64,000 bases of DNA from JAFDZV01 sp035549015. GTDB lineage: Bacteria; Bacteroidota; Ignavibacteria; OLB7. The notes under the pieces were generated by a model. The model ran no database searches. It saw only the letters and a list, made by a program, of their open reading frames with translations, and was not told the origin of the DNA. The position numbers and the translations under genes are program-made. Shown here in pieces: positions 52,506 through 61,613 of this stretch. The stretch lies in assembly GCA_035549015.1 (NCBI GenBank), contig DASZRW010000107.1, positions 90,082-154,081 of the forward strand, given 5' to 3'. The number at the start of each line of letters is the position of its first letter. The stretch's first letter is position 1.

Positions 52506-53693
52506 ATGCATCGACATCATTCCCTATCCTCCTTGCGGAACATTCACACGCAGCCATCGGCACCGAACCGCCTGCGCGCCGTCGATCTCGCGCGCGGCCT
52601 CGCCACGGCTCTGATGGTGGCCACGCATGTCACGGACGCATTTCTCACCGGGGTCTGGAAGCAGAACGAGGTCTGGTATCAGATCAACATTCTCTTCGGC
52701 TTCGTGGCTCCGGCATTCGCACTGCTGAGCGGCGTAACGCTGGGCATCACGCTGGCCCGGCATGCGAACGATGGCGGCGGCCGCGTCCACGTTCCGCGCG
52801 CAACGTGGCGACGCCTTGCCGTGGTGCTCCTGCTGGGCTACTGGCTGCAGGTTCCGGTGCTCTCCATCCGGCAGCTCATCTACAATCAACGGCCGTTCGA
52901 GCTTGCACGCATGTTCGATGCGAACATCCTGCAGATCATCGCGCTCGTGAGCATGGGGCTCGCCGGACTCGTCGTCCTGTTTCGCAGCGTACCGGCAGCC
53001 CGTCTCGCGGCGCTCCTGCTGGGACTCGCCTTCGCGGCAGCCACGCCGTACATCTGGCATGGATCGTTCCAGGCATCGCTTCCGCTCCCGTTCCGGTTCT
53101 ACCTCTCCCCCACCCCTCCGGCAACATTCGGGCTGTTCCCCGCGGCCTGCTATCTGTTCTTCGGCTTCGCGGCGTCCGGATTGATCGCTCGCGCCGGAAC
53201 GGATCGCCGCCTGCAATGGGCCCTGGCCGCAGGCGGGCTGGCGCTGGTGATCCTCTGCCCGCTGGTTACGCCGCTGCTCGCATCCTTCCCGCCGAACGAC
53301 AACTTCTGGGCGCCGAGCATTCAGTATGTCTTCTTCCGCATCGGAGGCGTGTTCCTTCTGGTTGGGGCGATGTTTGCCGCGGCGCGATATCTGCCGCGGC
53401 ATCGAACCTGGCTGGAGTGGGCGGGCTCGCGATCGCTCGCGATCTACGTGCTGCATCTGATGGCGGTGTATGGTTCACCGATGACGATGGGGATGCGATG
53501 GTGGTTCAATGCGATACTGAACGGGGCGCTGGGTCCGTGGCTGGTAGCGCTCTTCATCGTTGTGATGCTTGCCGCATGCACCGCGGCTATACGGTTCTGG
53601 GATCGCCTTCGAACGAATCGCCCCACGCTCGCGCTGTGGGGGAAACGGCTCTGGTGGGGGGCGTTCTGGGGAATCTTTCTGCTCAATCCCTGA
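52506..53693 (+). CDS. Membrane protein of the heparan-glucosaminide acetyltransferase-like (DUF1624) group
   Basis: The product is 395 residues with about ten membrane helices. The N-terminal motif RLRAVDLARGLATALMVATHVTDAF corresponds to the RxxxxDxxRGxa(i/l)xxMxxxH signature of the acyltransferase_3/HGSNAT-like families, with a presumed acyl-accepting His. Later motifs are RRLAVVLLLGYWLQVP and AGSRSLAIYVLHLMAVYG. It probably transfers acyl groups to a cell-surface glycan or lipid. The substrate is unknown. Confidence 0.8.
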   Translation: MHRHHSLSSLRNIHTQPSAPNRLRAVDLARGLATALMVATHVTDAFLTGVWKQNEVWYQINILFGFVAPAFALLSGVTLGITLARHANDGGGRVHVPRATWRRLAVVLLLGYWLQVPVLSIRQLIYNQRPFELARMFDANILQIIALVSMGLAGLVVLFRSVPAARLAALLLGLAFAAATPYIWHGSFQASLPLPFRFYLSPTPPATFGLFPAACYLFFGFAASGLIARAGTDRRLQWALAAGGLALVILCPLVTPLLASFPPNDNFWAPSIQYVFFRIGGVFLLVGAMFAAARYLPRHRTWLEWAGSRSLAIYVLHLMAVYGSPMTMGMRWWFNAILNGALGPWLVALFIVVMLAACTAAIRFWDRLRTNRPTLALWGKRLWWGAFWGIFLLNP

Positions 53694-54468
53694 CCCACCC
53701 GGCGGCACGTTCCTGCGGGAGGAAGCACGGGCAGCGTGTCTCCGGTCACGCGCGGGCGCTGAGCGGAATCGGCGCGGCATGGCCTTCACGGCCCACCGGG
53801 GGCAACCCGTTCGGGCATATCGTTCGGGCCGATGTTTCGACCATCCGGATGCCGGACCGGATATCGAAGAGGAGGCTCCTCATCCCTGAGCGGACACATG
53901 CTCGCGGACTGTATTGATGGAAACGCATGTACCGATCGCCGGCAGATGCACCGGACACGGACTGGCAGCATCGCCATCGGCCTTCAACCGGATCACTCTC
54001 TGAAACGCCGCGCAGCGGCGTGCCGTTTGCAGCTCCATCCTCTTCTTCCGGCTGCCGGGCCGCACAGCGGCGCACCGTTCCAGGCCTGTATGCTCCCCGG
54101 CCTTCGGCTGGCGGCCGGGATCACGGTACGCGCCATTCGGCATCAACGCCGGCGCCTGCTGCCGGAAGCTGCATGGCGTCTGCTACGGACGGGTGCCCGC
54201 GATGCGGGGCCATCTCCGGCACGGCCGGACGTTCTGCCCGATCCCTGCGATATCGCACATACAGTCCACCAGCGGCACACAGCATCGTAAGTCCTGGACG
54301 TGCGGGGGAGACTGTTCCGATCGTTCGATCTTTTTGTAAGTTCCTATCCTCTTCCCCAGCAAGAACGGCCTCCACGCTGGATTGCATGAACGCATGCGCC
54401 CGCCCTGGAGTTCAACGACAATCGGTTTCATACCAACGGTTCCATCAAACTCATTCGTGGAGTCTCGC
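53694..54468. other. 775-bp region without a convincing gene
   Basis: Several overlapping open frames on both strands (for example 53832-54290 and 54121-54387) are Arg/Pro/Gly-rich and mutually exclusive, with no domain, signal peptide or good start. Base composition drops near 54290-54470, suggesting a promoter for the lipoprotein gene. Confidence 0.5.
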
Positions 54469-55110
54469 ATGAAGAACATTGCTCTTGTGACACTGGCCTG
54501 CGGCGCGCTTCTTGCCTCCTGCGGGGGGAAGGTGTCGGAGATGAAGCAGTCCATCGACAACCTCCAGGAGGTCGCCAAGGCTGGGGAGAAGATGCAGCAG
54601 GCGCAGGATCAGGCCAAGAAGGTGTACGATGAACGGAGAGCAAAGGGTGATACGGTAGCGATGCCGTACAAGGATCTCCAGGGATACCTCCCCACCTCGA
54701 TCGCCGGATTCAAGCCGGCCGGCGACCCGAGCGGCTCGCAGCAGAGCATGCCCGGCTACTCCGTCTCCGTTGCCCAGCAGGACTGGGTAGGCGAGAGCGA
54801 CGGAAAGAAGCTCAGCGTCATCGTCTCGGACTACGGCGGCACCGAAGCGGCCTACGGCCTTGCGTCCGTGGCATGGTCCATGAACCTCTCGCAGGAAGAT
54901 GACAACCAGAAGGTGCATACCGAGAAGTTCGACGACAACGGCAGCGGTGGCGTGGTGACCTACAACAAGAAGGATCATCAGGTGAACATCGTGAGCGGCA
55001 CCCGCTATCGCTACGGTGTCACCACAACGCTGACCGGCGCAACGGACGACCAGACCGCGATGGTCACCGATCTTACCAAGAACATCCTGAAGAAGTTCGA
55101 CGGCAAGTAG
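54469..55110 (+). CDS. Lipoprotein of unknown function
   Basis: The product is 213 residues. MKNIALVTLACGALLASCGGK carries a lipobox with C18, so it is a membrane lipoprotein. A charged helix (KVSEMKQSIDNLQEVAKAGEKMQQAQDQAKKVYDE) follows, then a beta-rich domain (GYSVSVAQQDWVGESDGKKLSVIVSDYGG; GVTTTLTGATDD). It is probably periplasmic- or outer-membrane-attached. A strong terminator lies 37 bp downstream. Confidence 0.85.
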   Translation: MKNIALVTLACGALLASCGGKVSEMKQSIDNLQEVAKAGEKMQQAQDQAKKVYDERRAKGDTVAMPYKDLQGYLPTSIAGFKPAGDPSGSQQSMPGYSVSVAQQDWVGESDGKKLSVIVSDYGGTEAAYGLASVAWSMNLSQEDDNQKVHTEKFDDNGSGGVVTYNKKDHQVNIVSGTRYRYGVTTTLTGATDDQTAMVTDLTKNILKKFDGK

Positions 55111-55146
55111 GCGAACACCTTCCCGGAAAGCAGCGTCTGAATACGA

Positions 55147-55182
55147 AAGGCCCCCGATCGCGCATTCGCGGTTGGGGGCCTT
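55147..55182. terminator. Bidirectional hairpin terminator
   Basis: AAGGCCCCC (55147-55155) pairs with GGGGGCCTT (55174-55182); CGCG pairs add an inner stem. It lies between the lipoprotein gene and the converging nanE gene. Confidence 0.88.
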
Positions 55183-55266
55183 GCTGTAGCTGGTTCCCGG
55201 ATGCATGCGGCGACGGCACCGCCGGTCGACACACCGATGTTCGCCAATGCGCGGACCGTTCGATCG

Positions 55267-55971
55267 CTATCGAACGCGGCAGGACTCCACGGCGTTCACG
55301 AAGAGCTGTGTCAGCACGCGGGGCCGCGTGATGGCTCCTCCCACAACCGCGCCGTACGCACCGGACTCGATTGCGCTCGCCGCATCGGACGTGCTCCAGA
55401 TGAAGCCTTCGGCGAGGACCGGAGCACGAACGGTGGTTGCAAGACGATAGATCAGATCCAGATTGGGAGAAGCCAGCAGCGACTGCTCGTACGTCTCCTT
55501 GGTACGCCCGCAGAGCACGGTGGAAAGAGCGCTGGCGCCGACATCCGCGGCGCGCACTCCCTCCTCGAACGTGGAGATGTCCGCGAGAATCAACAGGTCC
55601 GGGAAGCGCTTGCGAACCTCGGCGAGGAAGCGGATGCCGTCGTGGCCGCTGGGCCGCGGTCGCAGCGTTGCATCCAGGGCCACCACGTCAACCCCCACAC
55701 GCATCAGGCGTTCCACGGCGTTCATGTCCGGTGTCACCAGCATCCAGCCGTCGCTGTAGCTGTCGCGAAGGCAGCCGATCAGCGGAATGCGGGTGGTGGC
55801 ACGAATCTCCTGGATGTTTGCAACCCCCTCGGCGCGTACGCCTGCGGCGCCGCCGGCCTCGGCGGCCTGCGCGAAGAGCGCGCAGTGCTGCGGCGTGTGC
55901 AGCGGCTCGGTGGGCTCCAGCTGGCAGCTCACGATCACACCGCGCGGTATCAACTCGGAGAACTGGCTCAT
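55267..55971 (-). CDS. nanE: N-acetylmannosamine-6-phosphate 2-epimerase (NanE) family protein
   Basis: The product is 234 residues, typical for NanE, a TIM barrel converting ManNAc-6-P to GlcNAc-6-P in sialic acid use. Matches include GVIVSCQLEPTEPL, GAAGVRAEGVANIQEIR, VTPDMNAVERLMRVGVDVVALDATLRPRP, LILADISTFEEGVRAADVGASALSTVLCG, PVLAEGFIWS (E188) and GAYGAVVGGAITRP. At the place of the catalytic Lys (G-I-I-K-R-D-Y in other NanE) this protein has GCLRDSY, with R69 the nearest match. The start forms an ATGA with the upstream SDR gene's stop. No nanA or nanK is in the window. Confidence 0.88.
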   Translation of the reverse strand: MSQFSELIPRGVIVSCQLEPTEPLHTPQHCALFAQAAEAGGAAGVRAEGVANIQEIRATTRIPLIGCLRDSYSDGWMLVTPDMNAVERLMRVGVDVVALDATLRPRPSGHDGIRFLAEVRKRFPDLLILADISTFEEGVRAADVGASALSTVLCGRTKETYEQSLLASPNLDLIYRLATTVRAPVLAEGFIWSTSDAASAIESGAYGAVVGGAITRPRVLTQLFVNAVESCRVR

Positions 55972-56810
55972 GCGTTTACCTCCCGGGTCCAATCGATCTC
56001 CACGATATCCTCGCCGCCGTCCAATGCGATCACGCTTCCGTTGATCCATCCGCCATCCGGACGCATCAGCATCACCAGCGTGCGCGCCACATCCTCCGGC
56101 GTGGTCAGGCGGCCCAGCGGGTTGCGGGCCCGGGCGTGCGCAATCAGACTGTCGTTCCCCGGAATCTTGCTCAGCGCGGGCGTTACCGTAACGCCCGCCT
56201 GTATCGCGTTGGCCGTGATGCCGCGCCCTCCCAGCTCGAACGCGAGCTGGCGGCAGTAGCTTTCCAGTGCGGCCTTCGCCGCGGACACGGCACCATACAT
56301 CGGCAGCACGCGATGCGAGCCGGAGCTCGTCATCGCAAAGATCCGCCCTCCCCTGCCGAGCAATCCGCGCTCCACGAGGTCCTGAGTCCAGTAGATCAGG
56401 CTGTTCGCCATCACATTCATCGTCATCTCGATCTGCGCCTGCGTGAGTTGGTCCTTCGGGTTGTCCGCAATAAACGGACGAAGCGATCCGAAGGCGAGCG
56501 AGTGGAGCAGCATCGCAACGTGCGCTCCCTCCTTCGTGGCAACGGTCGCGGCCACGGAATCCAGCACGGAGGCCCGCTGGGCGGGATCGGCGGCATTCAC
56601 GTTGAAGAAATGCGCCTCCACCCCGTGCGAGCGGATCTGCTCCTGCAGCTCAGTGCACGCCGCGAGCGCCGCGCCGCGATCCAGATGCACGCCGATGACG
56701 TTGACGCCGCTGCGAGCGCATTCAAGCGCCGTGGCGGCACCGAAGCCGCTGGATGCGCCCAGAATCAGTGCATACGTGTTGGAAGGAAAGGTCGGTGTCG
56801 ATTGGGCCAC
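55968..56810 (-). CDS. SDR-family enoyl-ACP reductase-like protein (FabL/FabI type)
   Basis: The product is 280 residues. The N-terminal nucleotide motif is G18-A-S-S-G-F-G24. The active site, MYGAVSAAKAALESY, has Y172 and K179 separated by six residues; this Y-x6-K spacing is characteristic of enoyl-ACP reductases, whereas ordinary SDRs have Y-x3-K. The C-terminal GRLTTPEDVARTLVMLMRPDGGWINGSVIALDGG is like FabL/FabI. It could serve the last step of fatty acid elongation. It is the first gene of a leftward pair with nanE (4-bp overlap); the functional link to nanE is unclear. Confidence 0.82.
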   Translation of the reverse strand: MAQSTPTFPSNTYALILGASSGFGAATALECARSGVNVIGVHLDRGAALAACTELQEQIRSHGVEAHFFNVNAADPAQRASVLDSVAATVATKEGAHVAMLLHSLAFGSLRPFIADNPKDQLTQAQIEMTMNVMANSLIYWTQDLVERGLLGRGGRIFAMTSSGSHRVLPMYGAVSAAKAALESYCRQLAFELGGRGITANAIQAGVTVTPALSKIPGNDSLIAHARARNPLGRLTTPEDVARTLVMLMRPDGGWINGSVIALDGGEDIVEIDWTREVNA

Positions 56811-57023
56811 GTGTTGCCGTCAGTGCTAGTTCAGGGGGAATAGTGTTCGGGGATGTCGGACCCGCTGAGCGGCTCCGTTTATCCGGAAGGCACGCAAATA
56901 TAACAGCCATCCGGATGCACACACCAACAACGAAGCGTCTCAAGCCTCAACTCTCTGTATCAGGTTCGATGCCCGGCAACTAATTTGTTCCCGATTCACG
57001 ACGGCCGAACGCGAAACACGCCG

Positions 57024-57782
57024 ATGGCAGAAAGCCCGACACTTCTCACAGCCCGCCCCACCGGCCCTGCCCGGTGGCTGCTCGCGCGCTACTTCGCACG
57101 CCGGGCACGCCGCCGCTTTGCCGCCGTGCTGGCGCGCGGCCACAACGGGTTGCAGCCGTGGAGCAGGAACGGCAACGCCGGCCTGCCGCTCCTGCTGGTT
57201 GCCAACCACTCCTCCTGGTGGGATGCCGCCCTCCCGATCGTCCTCTCCATAGGCATCCTGCATCAGGATGCCTACGGAATGATGCAGGCGGAGGAGTTGC
57301 AGCGCTACCAGTTCTTCCGCCGCGCCGGCATCTTCTCCGTGGACCGCTCCAATGCCCGCTCCGCGATGCGGAGCATCGAGTATGCCTCATCGCTGCTGCA
57401 GGGGACATCCCGCGTGCTCTGGATCTTTCCGCAGGGAATCATCGCGCCGAATGACCGGCGCCCCATCCGCACGGAGCCGGGGGCCGCACATATCGCCCGC
57501 CACCTCGGGCGTGTGGCGATCGCCCCGGTGGCCTTCCGCTACGAGGTTGGCCGCGATGAGCATCCGCTGGCCTGCATGAGCATCGGCGCGCCGAGAACAT
57601 TCGCCGGCGCGGATACGGCCGATCCCGGGAAGCTGAACGAGGAGATTGCCCGGATGATGGAGGGGGAACTGGACGCGCTGCGCGATGCGATGCTGGCGGA
57701 GCACTACGCCGGCTTCGAGACGTTGATACGTGGACGACGGTCGGTAAACGCAGCCTGGGACGGCGTGCGGGGAAGGAGATGA
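57024..57782 (+). CDS. PlsC-type acyltransferase, divergent (FPQG in place of FPEG)
   Basis: The product is 252 residues from the ATG at 57024. Acyltransferase motif I is NHSSWWD (H62, D67); the motif III region is WIFPQGII, where the usual FPEG(T/x) has Gln at the Glu position. Then comes VAIAPVAFRYEVG (motif IV). It probably acylates a lysophospholipid, glycerol-3-phosphate or another lipid, but the altered motif makes the substrate uncertain. It lies divergent to the FabL-like gene and 260 bp before a second PlsC-type gene. Confidence 0.82.
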   Translation: MAESPTLLTARPTGPARWLLARYFARRARRRFAAVLARGHNGLQPWSRNGNAGLPLLLVANHSSWWDAALPIVLSIGILHQDAYGMMQAEELQRYQFFRRAGIFSVDRSNARSAMRSIEYASSLLQGTSRVLWIFPQGIIAPNDRRPIRTEPGAAHIARHLGRVAIAPVAFRYEVGRDEHPLACMSIGAPRTFAGADTADPGKLNEEIARMMEGELDALRDAMLAEHYAGFETLIRGRRSVNAAWDGVRGRR

Positions 57783-58043
57783 CGGCACGGGCGCATGGTC
57801 CGGGATTCGCACACGCATCAGGAACTCCAGCATACGTGCCTCCGCTCATGACAACAGGCATTGCGCATCACGTACATCGATCGTCCTCGCCCCGATGGAG
57901 TCAGGCCAATGCGACCTCCCGCGCTCAACGTACCGAACCGAACCAGCCACTCTGGACCAGCCCGCCCGGATCGCCGCACCCGGCCTTGTCGGGGCATCGC
58001 GACGTCCACCCCAACACGCCGGATAATTCTGTAGGTTCGCAGA

Positions 58044-58787
58044 ATGCGTTTCTATGTTGCCCTTCCGTTCGTTCTTCTGGTAACGCTCTTCTATTCGATC
58101 GTCTCGATCCTCGTATCGCTGGTTGACCGGAGCGGGCGTGTATATCATCGGCTGATGCGGCAATGGTCGCGAGCGCTTCTCTGGCTGTTCGGCATCAGGA
58201 CGCGCGTGCACGGAACGGAGAACCTGGAGCGCGGAACCTGCTATGTCTATCTCGCCAACCACGCCAGCTATCTGGACATCATCGTTCTCGGCGTCACGAT
58301 CCCGGACAGCATCCGCTTCATCTTCAAGCGTGAGCTGGCGCGCATCCCGTTCTTCGGCTGGACGCTCGCGCTCGGCCCGTACATTCTGATCGATCGGGCG
58401 GATGCCCGCAATGCGCTCGGGAGCATCGAACGGGCCGCACGGCAGATTGGGGAGGGTGCATCGGTGGCGATATTTCCGGAGGGGACGCGAACCCGCGACG
58501 GCAACCTGGGCGCCTTCAAGCGCGGCGGCTTCATGCTCGCAACCAGAAGCGGCGTCCCGATGGTCCCCGTTGCCATCCGCGGAACGTATGCGCTTCTCTC
58601 CCGCACGGACCGGCGCGTTCGGCCGGGCATGGTTGATGTCTTCATCGGAAAGCCGATTCCACCCCGACCGGACATGACCCGAAGCCAGGAGCACGAGCTG
58701 CAGGAGGAGATCCGTTCAACGTTGATGGCGATGCTCGGTACGCCGGGCGGTTCGGTGCGAGAGGCAAACGCGAACACAAATGCATAG
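58044..58787 (+). CDS. plsC: 1-acyl-sn-glycerol-3-phosphate acyltransferase (PlsC)
   Basis: A 247-residue membrane-bound enzyme making phosphatidic acid. An N-terminal membrane helix (VALPFVLLVTLFYSIVSILVSL) is followed by motif I NHASYLD (H73, D78), motif II FKRELARIPFFGW, motif III FPEGTRTRDG (144-153) and motif IV VPMVPVAIRGT. All four canonical motifs are intact. Together with the neighbouring divergent paralogue and the enoyl-ACP reductase, it marks a lipid-metabolism neighbourhood. Confidence 0.9.
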   Translation: MRFYVALPFVLLVTLFYSIVSILVSLVDRSGRVYHRLMRQWSRALLWLFGIRTRVHGTENLERGTCYVYLANHASYLDIIVLGVTIPDSIRFIFKRELARIPFFGWTLALGPYILIDRADARNALGSIERAARQIGEGASVAIFPEGTRTRDGNLGAFKRGGFMLATRSGVPMVPVAIRGTYALLSRTDRRVRPGMVDVFIGKPIPPRPDMTRSQEHELQEEIRSTLMAMLGTPGGSVREANANTNA

Positions 58788-59144
58788 GGCACAACGAAAC
58801 GTGCCGGCACGAGTCGCAATCATGCCGGCATCGTTGCGGAGGTCTCCCATCCTCCGCATCACTCCGCACACGTCCGGCACATAAACGTTGGAATTATGAA
58901 ACACAGGCCGGAGAGTGTGCGAGAGTTGATTCGGACAACACGCCGCGAGGATGCGCACACGGCCAGGCCTGCTCGCCCGGCGCGCGATTACTTCCCCGCA
59001 TCGTGTCAGTAGCCGATACAAACATCGCTCCGAATTCCGGCGGCACGACTACGCAGAAACCACGTATGAGGGTAGGAATGCGTACGTTTGCCGCGCTCGC
59101 CCCCGCCGATGTTTTCTCCCCAGAAACGCACTATTGTGGGCCAT
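58788..59144. other. 357-bp intergenic region, no feature seen
   Basis: No gene or clear hairpin. The frame of the next gene is open for another 19 codons upstream of 59145, but without signal-peptide-like sequence. Confidence 0.4.
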
Positions 59145-61544
59145 ATGCGCTACGCTCCCCTTCGCATCGCGGGCTTCCTGCTGCTCCTCCTCTGTGCTTC
59201 GGCGCGAACTCCCGCCCAGGTTCCCGCATCCCCCCTCTTCTGGTTCCGGGCCGATTCCGGCGTGGTTCATCCGGGTGACACCGTTACCTCGTGGCACGAT
59301 CTGAGCGGCCATGGATACGATGCGCTCCCGGCGGATGCCGCCACTCGTCCGGTCTACACGGCCAGCGGTATCAACGGCAGACCGGCCGTGCTCTTTCCAG
59401 GTGCACACTACCTTCGCTGCCCGGACCGGTTCCCCACGGGAAGCGACTATACCAAGATCGTGGTGGCCCGCATCGACAACTACGCCGCCGCCAACAACAT
59501 CCTCTCCGGCAACGGCGTGTGCGCGTTCTGGCTTGGCGGCACGCGCTATCCGAAGATGTTCCACAACGGCACGTTCGTGGACTCCTACACGCCGGTACGC
59601 GACGGGGCGAACATTCTGGAGTGCGAGTTCACGAACACGACGCTTACCGGTGCGGTGTACGTGAACGGCGCGTTCGGCGCTGGAGGGATCGCTACCGTTG
59701 CCGGCACGGACTCCGCGCTTCAGATCGGGGCGTTCGCCGGCAACTACTTCATGGCCGGCGCCGTCAGTGAGATCCTTGTCTACAACCGGATCCTCACAGC
59801 CGGCGAGCGTGTGCAGGTGGAGGAATACCTCGCAGTGCGATACGGCATTCCGCTGGTGCGAAGTGGCGACGGCTTCCCCTTCACGCAGTTCCCCAGGCCG
59901 TTTGCGTTCTACTCGCGGAACGGGAACGATTCCGCGATCGTGCCGATCGCCGGCACGGTGAGCGCGCCCGGCTTCGACTCCGTGCGCGTGGACCTCTATC
60001 GCGACGGAGGCTACTGGAGATCCGTCTCGCAGCCCCTGGCCTATGCGGCCTCCGGCGCGCCGTTCGAGCTGAAGCCGGCCATCTACGCACGGCCGGTGGA
60101 GTTCGGCGTTCGCGTTTACCTGACCCGCGGCAGTGTCGATTCGCTGATCGGCGTGTGCGACAGCATCATCTGCGGCGATGCGCTGCTGGTGTGCGGGCAG
60201 TCCAACTCCACACCGGGCAATGCCGCCGCAACCTACAGCAGCGAGTTCTGCCGCACCTTCGGCGTGAACACCGGCTTCGGGACGATGCTCCCCTCCGATA
60301 CTGTCTGGGGACTCTCCTCGGCGAACGCTTCCGGGTTTCAGGGACGGTGGCATGTGGGGGTATGGGCGCTCAGGCTGCAGGAGAACATCCTGGAGCGGGA
60401 GGGAATTCCTACCTGCGTCATCACCGGCGGCGTTGGCGGATCCACCATCGAACAGAATGCACGGGACGATTCCAACCCGGAGAACCTGGCGTCGATCTAC
60501 GGACGGATGCTCTACCGCGTGCGCAAGGCCGGGCTGGCCCGGAGTGCGCGCGCGCTCTTCTGGTATCAGGGGGAATCGAACGGCATCGCCAACTATGCGA
60601 CGAACTTCCGCAAGCTCTACTCGGACTGGAGAGGCGACTACCCGGGCCTGCGCCGCTTCTATGTGATGCAGACCCACCCCGGCTGCTCCGCCGATCCCGC
60701 CACCTACGGCGCGCTGCGCGAGCTGCAGCGCACGCTGCAGGACTCGCTCCCGCTCGTCACCTCCTTCGCTTCAACCGGAATGCCGGGCCACGACGGTTGC
60801 CACTACTCCGTCGATGGGTACTACACGCTTGCCGGGCAGTTGTACCGCCTTCTGGCGCGTGACTTCTACGGCTCCGACGATACGGCCGATATCGAATCGC
60901 CGGACATCGAACGGGCCTGGTACGCATCGAGCGCTCACGACGAAATCATACTCCGCTTTCAGGCGGGCCAGCAGATGACGTTCCCGAACGATACCGTTGT
61001 TGGCGATGTTCTGCGGAAGATCAACGAGCAGTTCTTCCTGGACGACTCATCGGGGAACGTTGCGAACGGTGAGGCGATCGGCAACACGATCCATCTTCAC
61101 CTGAAGCATCCCGGCTTCGCAACGCACATCACGTATGTGCCATCGAACTACTACGAGGGAACGCAGTACGTGTACGAAGGGCCATGGATCGTAAACCGGC
61201 GGGGCGTTGGCGCCTTCACCTTCAACGAGGTTCCCATCTACGCATCCGCATCGGGTGTGGAGGATATTCCGGCAACGGACGCGGCGCTCGCAATCACCGG
61301 CATCATGCCGAACCCGGCCGCGGCCGAGGCTTCGGTGGTAGTGGAGCTGCGGCACGCCGGCGAGGTGACGATGGAACTGTTCGATGCCGCCGGGCGCCTC
61401 TGCATCAGGCAGGAGGCGGGCCGGCTGGAGCCCGGCATGCATGCGATCGCGATCGATCTTTCAGGACTCACGGTCGGGATATATCGCTGCGTTGTACGAT
61501 CCGGCCCGGGCCGTATGTCGTTGCCGATCGTCGTGGTGCGATAA
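59145..61544 (+). CDS. Secreted SGNH/sialate O-acetylesterase-like protein with LamG-like and T9SS domains
   Basis: The product is 799 residues from the ATG at 59145. Signal peptide (1-24, ending TPAQ). LamG/concanavalin-like part (30-235: FWFRADSGVVHPGDTVTSWHDLSGHGYDA; MAGAVSEILVYNRILTAGERVQVEEYLAVRYG). Esterase domain: nucleophile S353 in CGQSNS, FWYQGESN, and the D550-G-C-H553 pair (MPGHDGCHYSVDGYY). C-terminal T9SS sorting domain (IMPNPAAAEASVVVEL, LFDAAGRLCIR, GLTVGIYRCVV). It probably removes acetyl esters from extracellular glycans (sialic acid or xylan side chains). A 68-bp gap separates it from the next T9SS gene. Confidence 0.87.
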   Translation: MRYAPLRIAGFLLLLLCASARTPAQVPASPLFWFRADSGVVHPGDTVTSWHDLSGHGYDALPADAATRPVYTASGINGRPAVLFPGAHYLRCPDRFPTGSDYTKIVVARIDNYAAANNILSGNGVCAFWLGGTRYPKMFHNGTFVDSYTPVRDGANILECEFTNTTLTGAVYVNGAFGAGGIATVAGTDSALQIGAFAGNYFMAGAVSEILVYNRILTAGERVQVEEYLAVRYGIPLVRSGDGFPFTQFPRPFAFYSRNGNDSAIVPIAGTVSAPGFDSVRVDLYRDGGYWRSVSQPLAYAASGAPFELKPAIYARPVEFGVRVYLTRGSVDSLIGVCDSIICGDALLVCGQSNSTPGNAAATYSSEFCRTFGVNTGFGTMLPSDTVWGLSSANASGFQGRWHVGVWALRLQENILEREGIPTCVITGGVGGSTIEQNARDDSNPENLASIYGRMLYRVRKAGLARSARALFWYQGESNGIANYATNFRKLYSDWRGDYPGLRRFYVMQTHPGCSADPATYGALRELQRTLQDSLPLVTSFASTGMPGHDGCHYSVDGYYTLAGQLYRLLARDFYGSDDTADIESPDIERAWYASSAHDEIILRFQAGQQMTFPNDTVVGDVLRKINEQFFLDDSSGNVANGEAIGNTIHLHLKHPGFATHITYVPSNYYEGTQYVYEGPWIVNRRGVGAFTFNEVPIYASASGVEDIPATDAALAITGIMPNPAAAEASVVVELRHAGEVTMELFDAAGRLCIRQEAGRLEPGMHAIAIDLSGLTVGIYRCVVRSGPGRMSLPIVVVR

Positions 61545-61613
61545 GGTGACAGGTCCCGCTCCTCATTTTCATTATGTGATCGAAAGAGAGCATTCATACC
61601 GGCGGAGTTCCCA

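Noticed and set aside
53832..54290. Candidate gene between the membrane acyltransferase and the lipoprotein
   Set aside because: Competing frames on both strands, Arg/Pro/His-rich composition, no recognisable domain or start.
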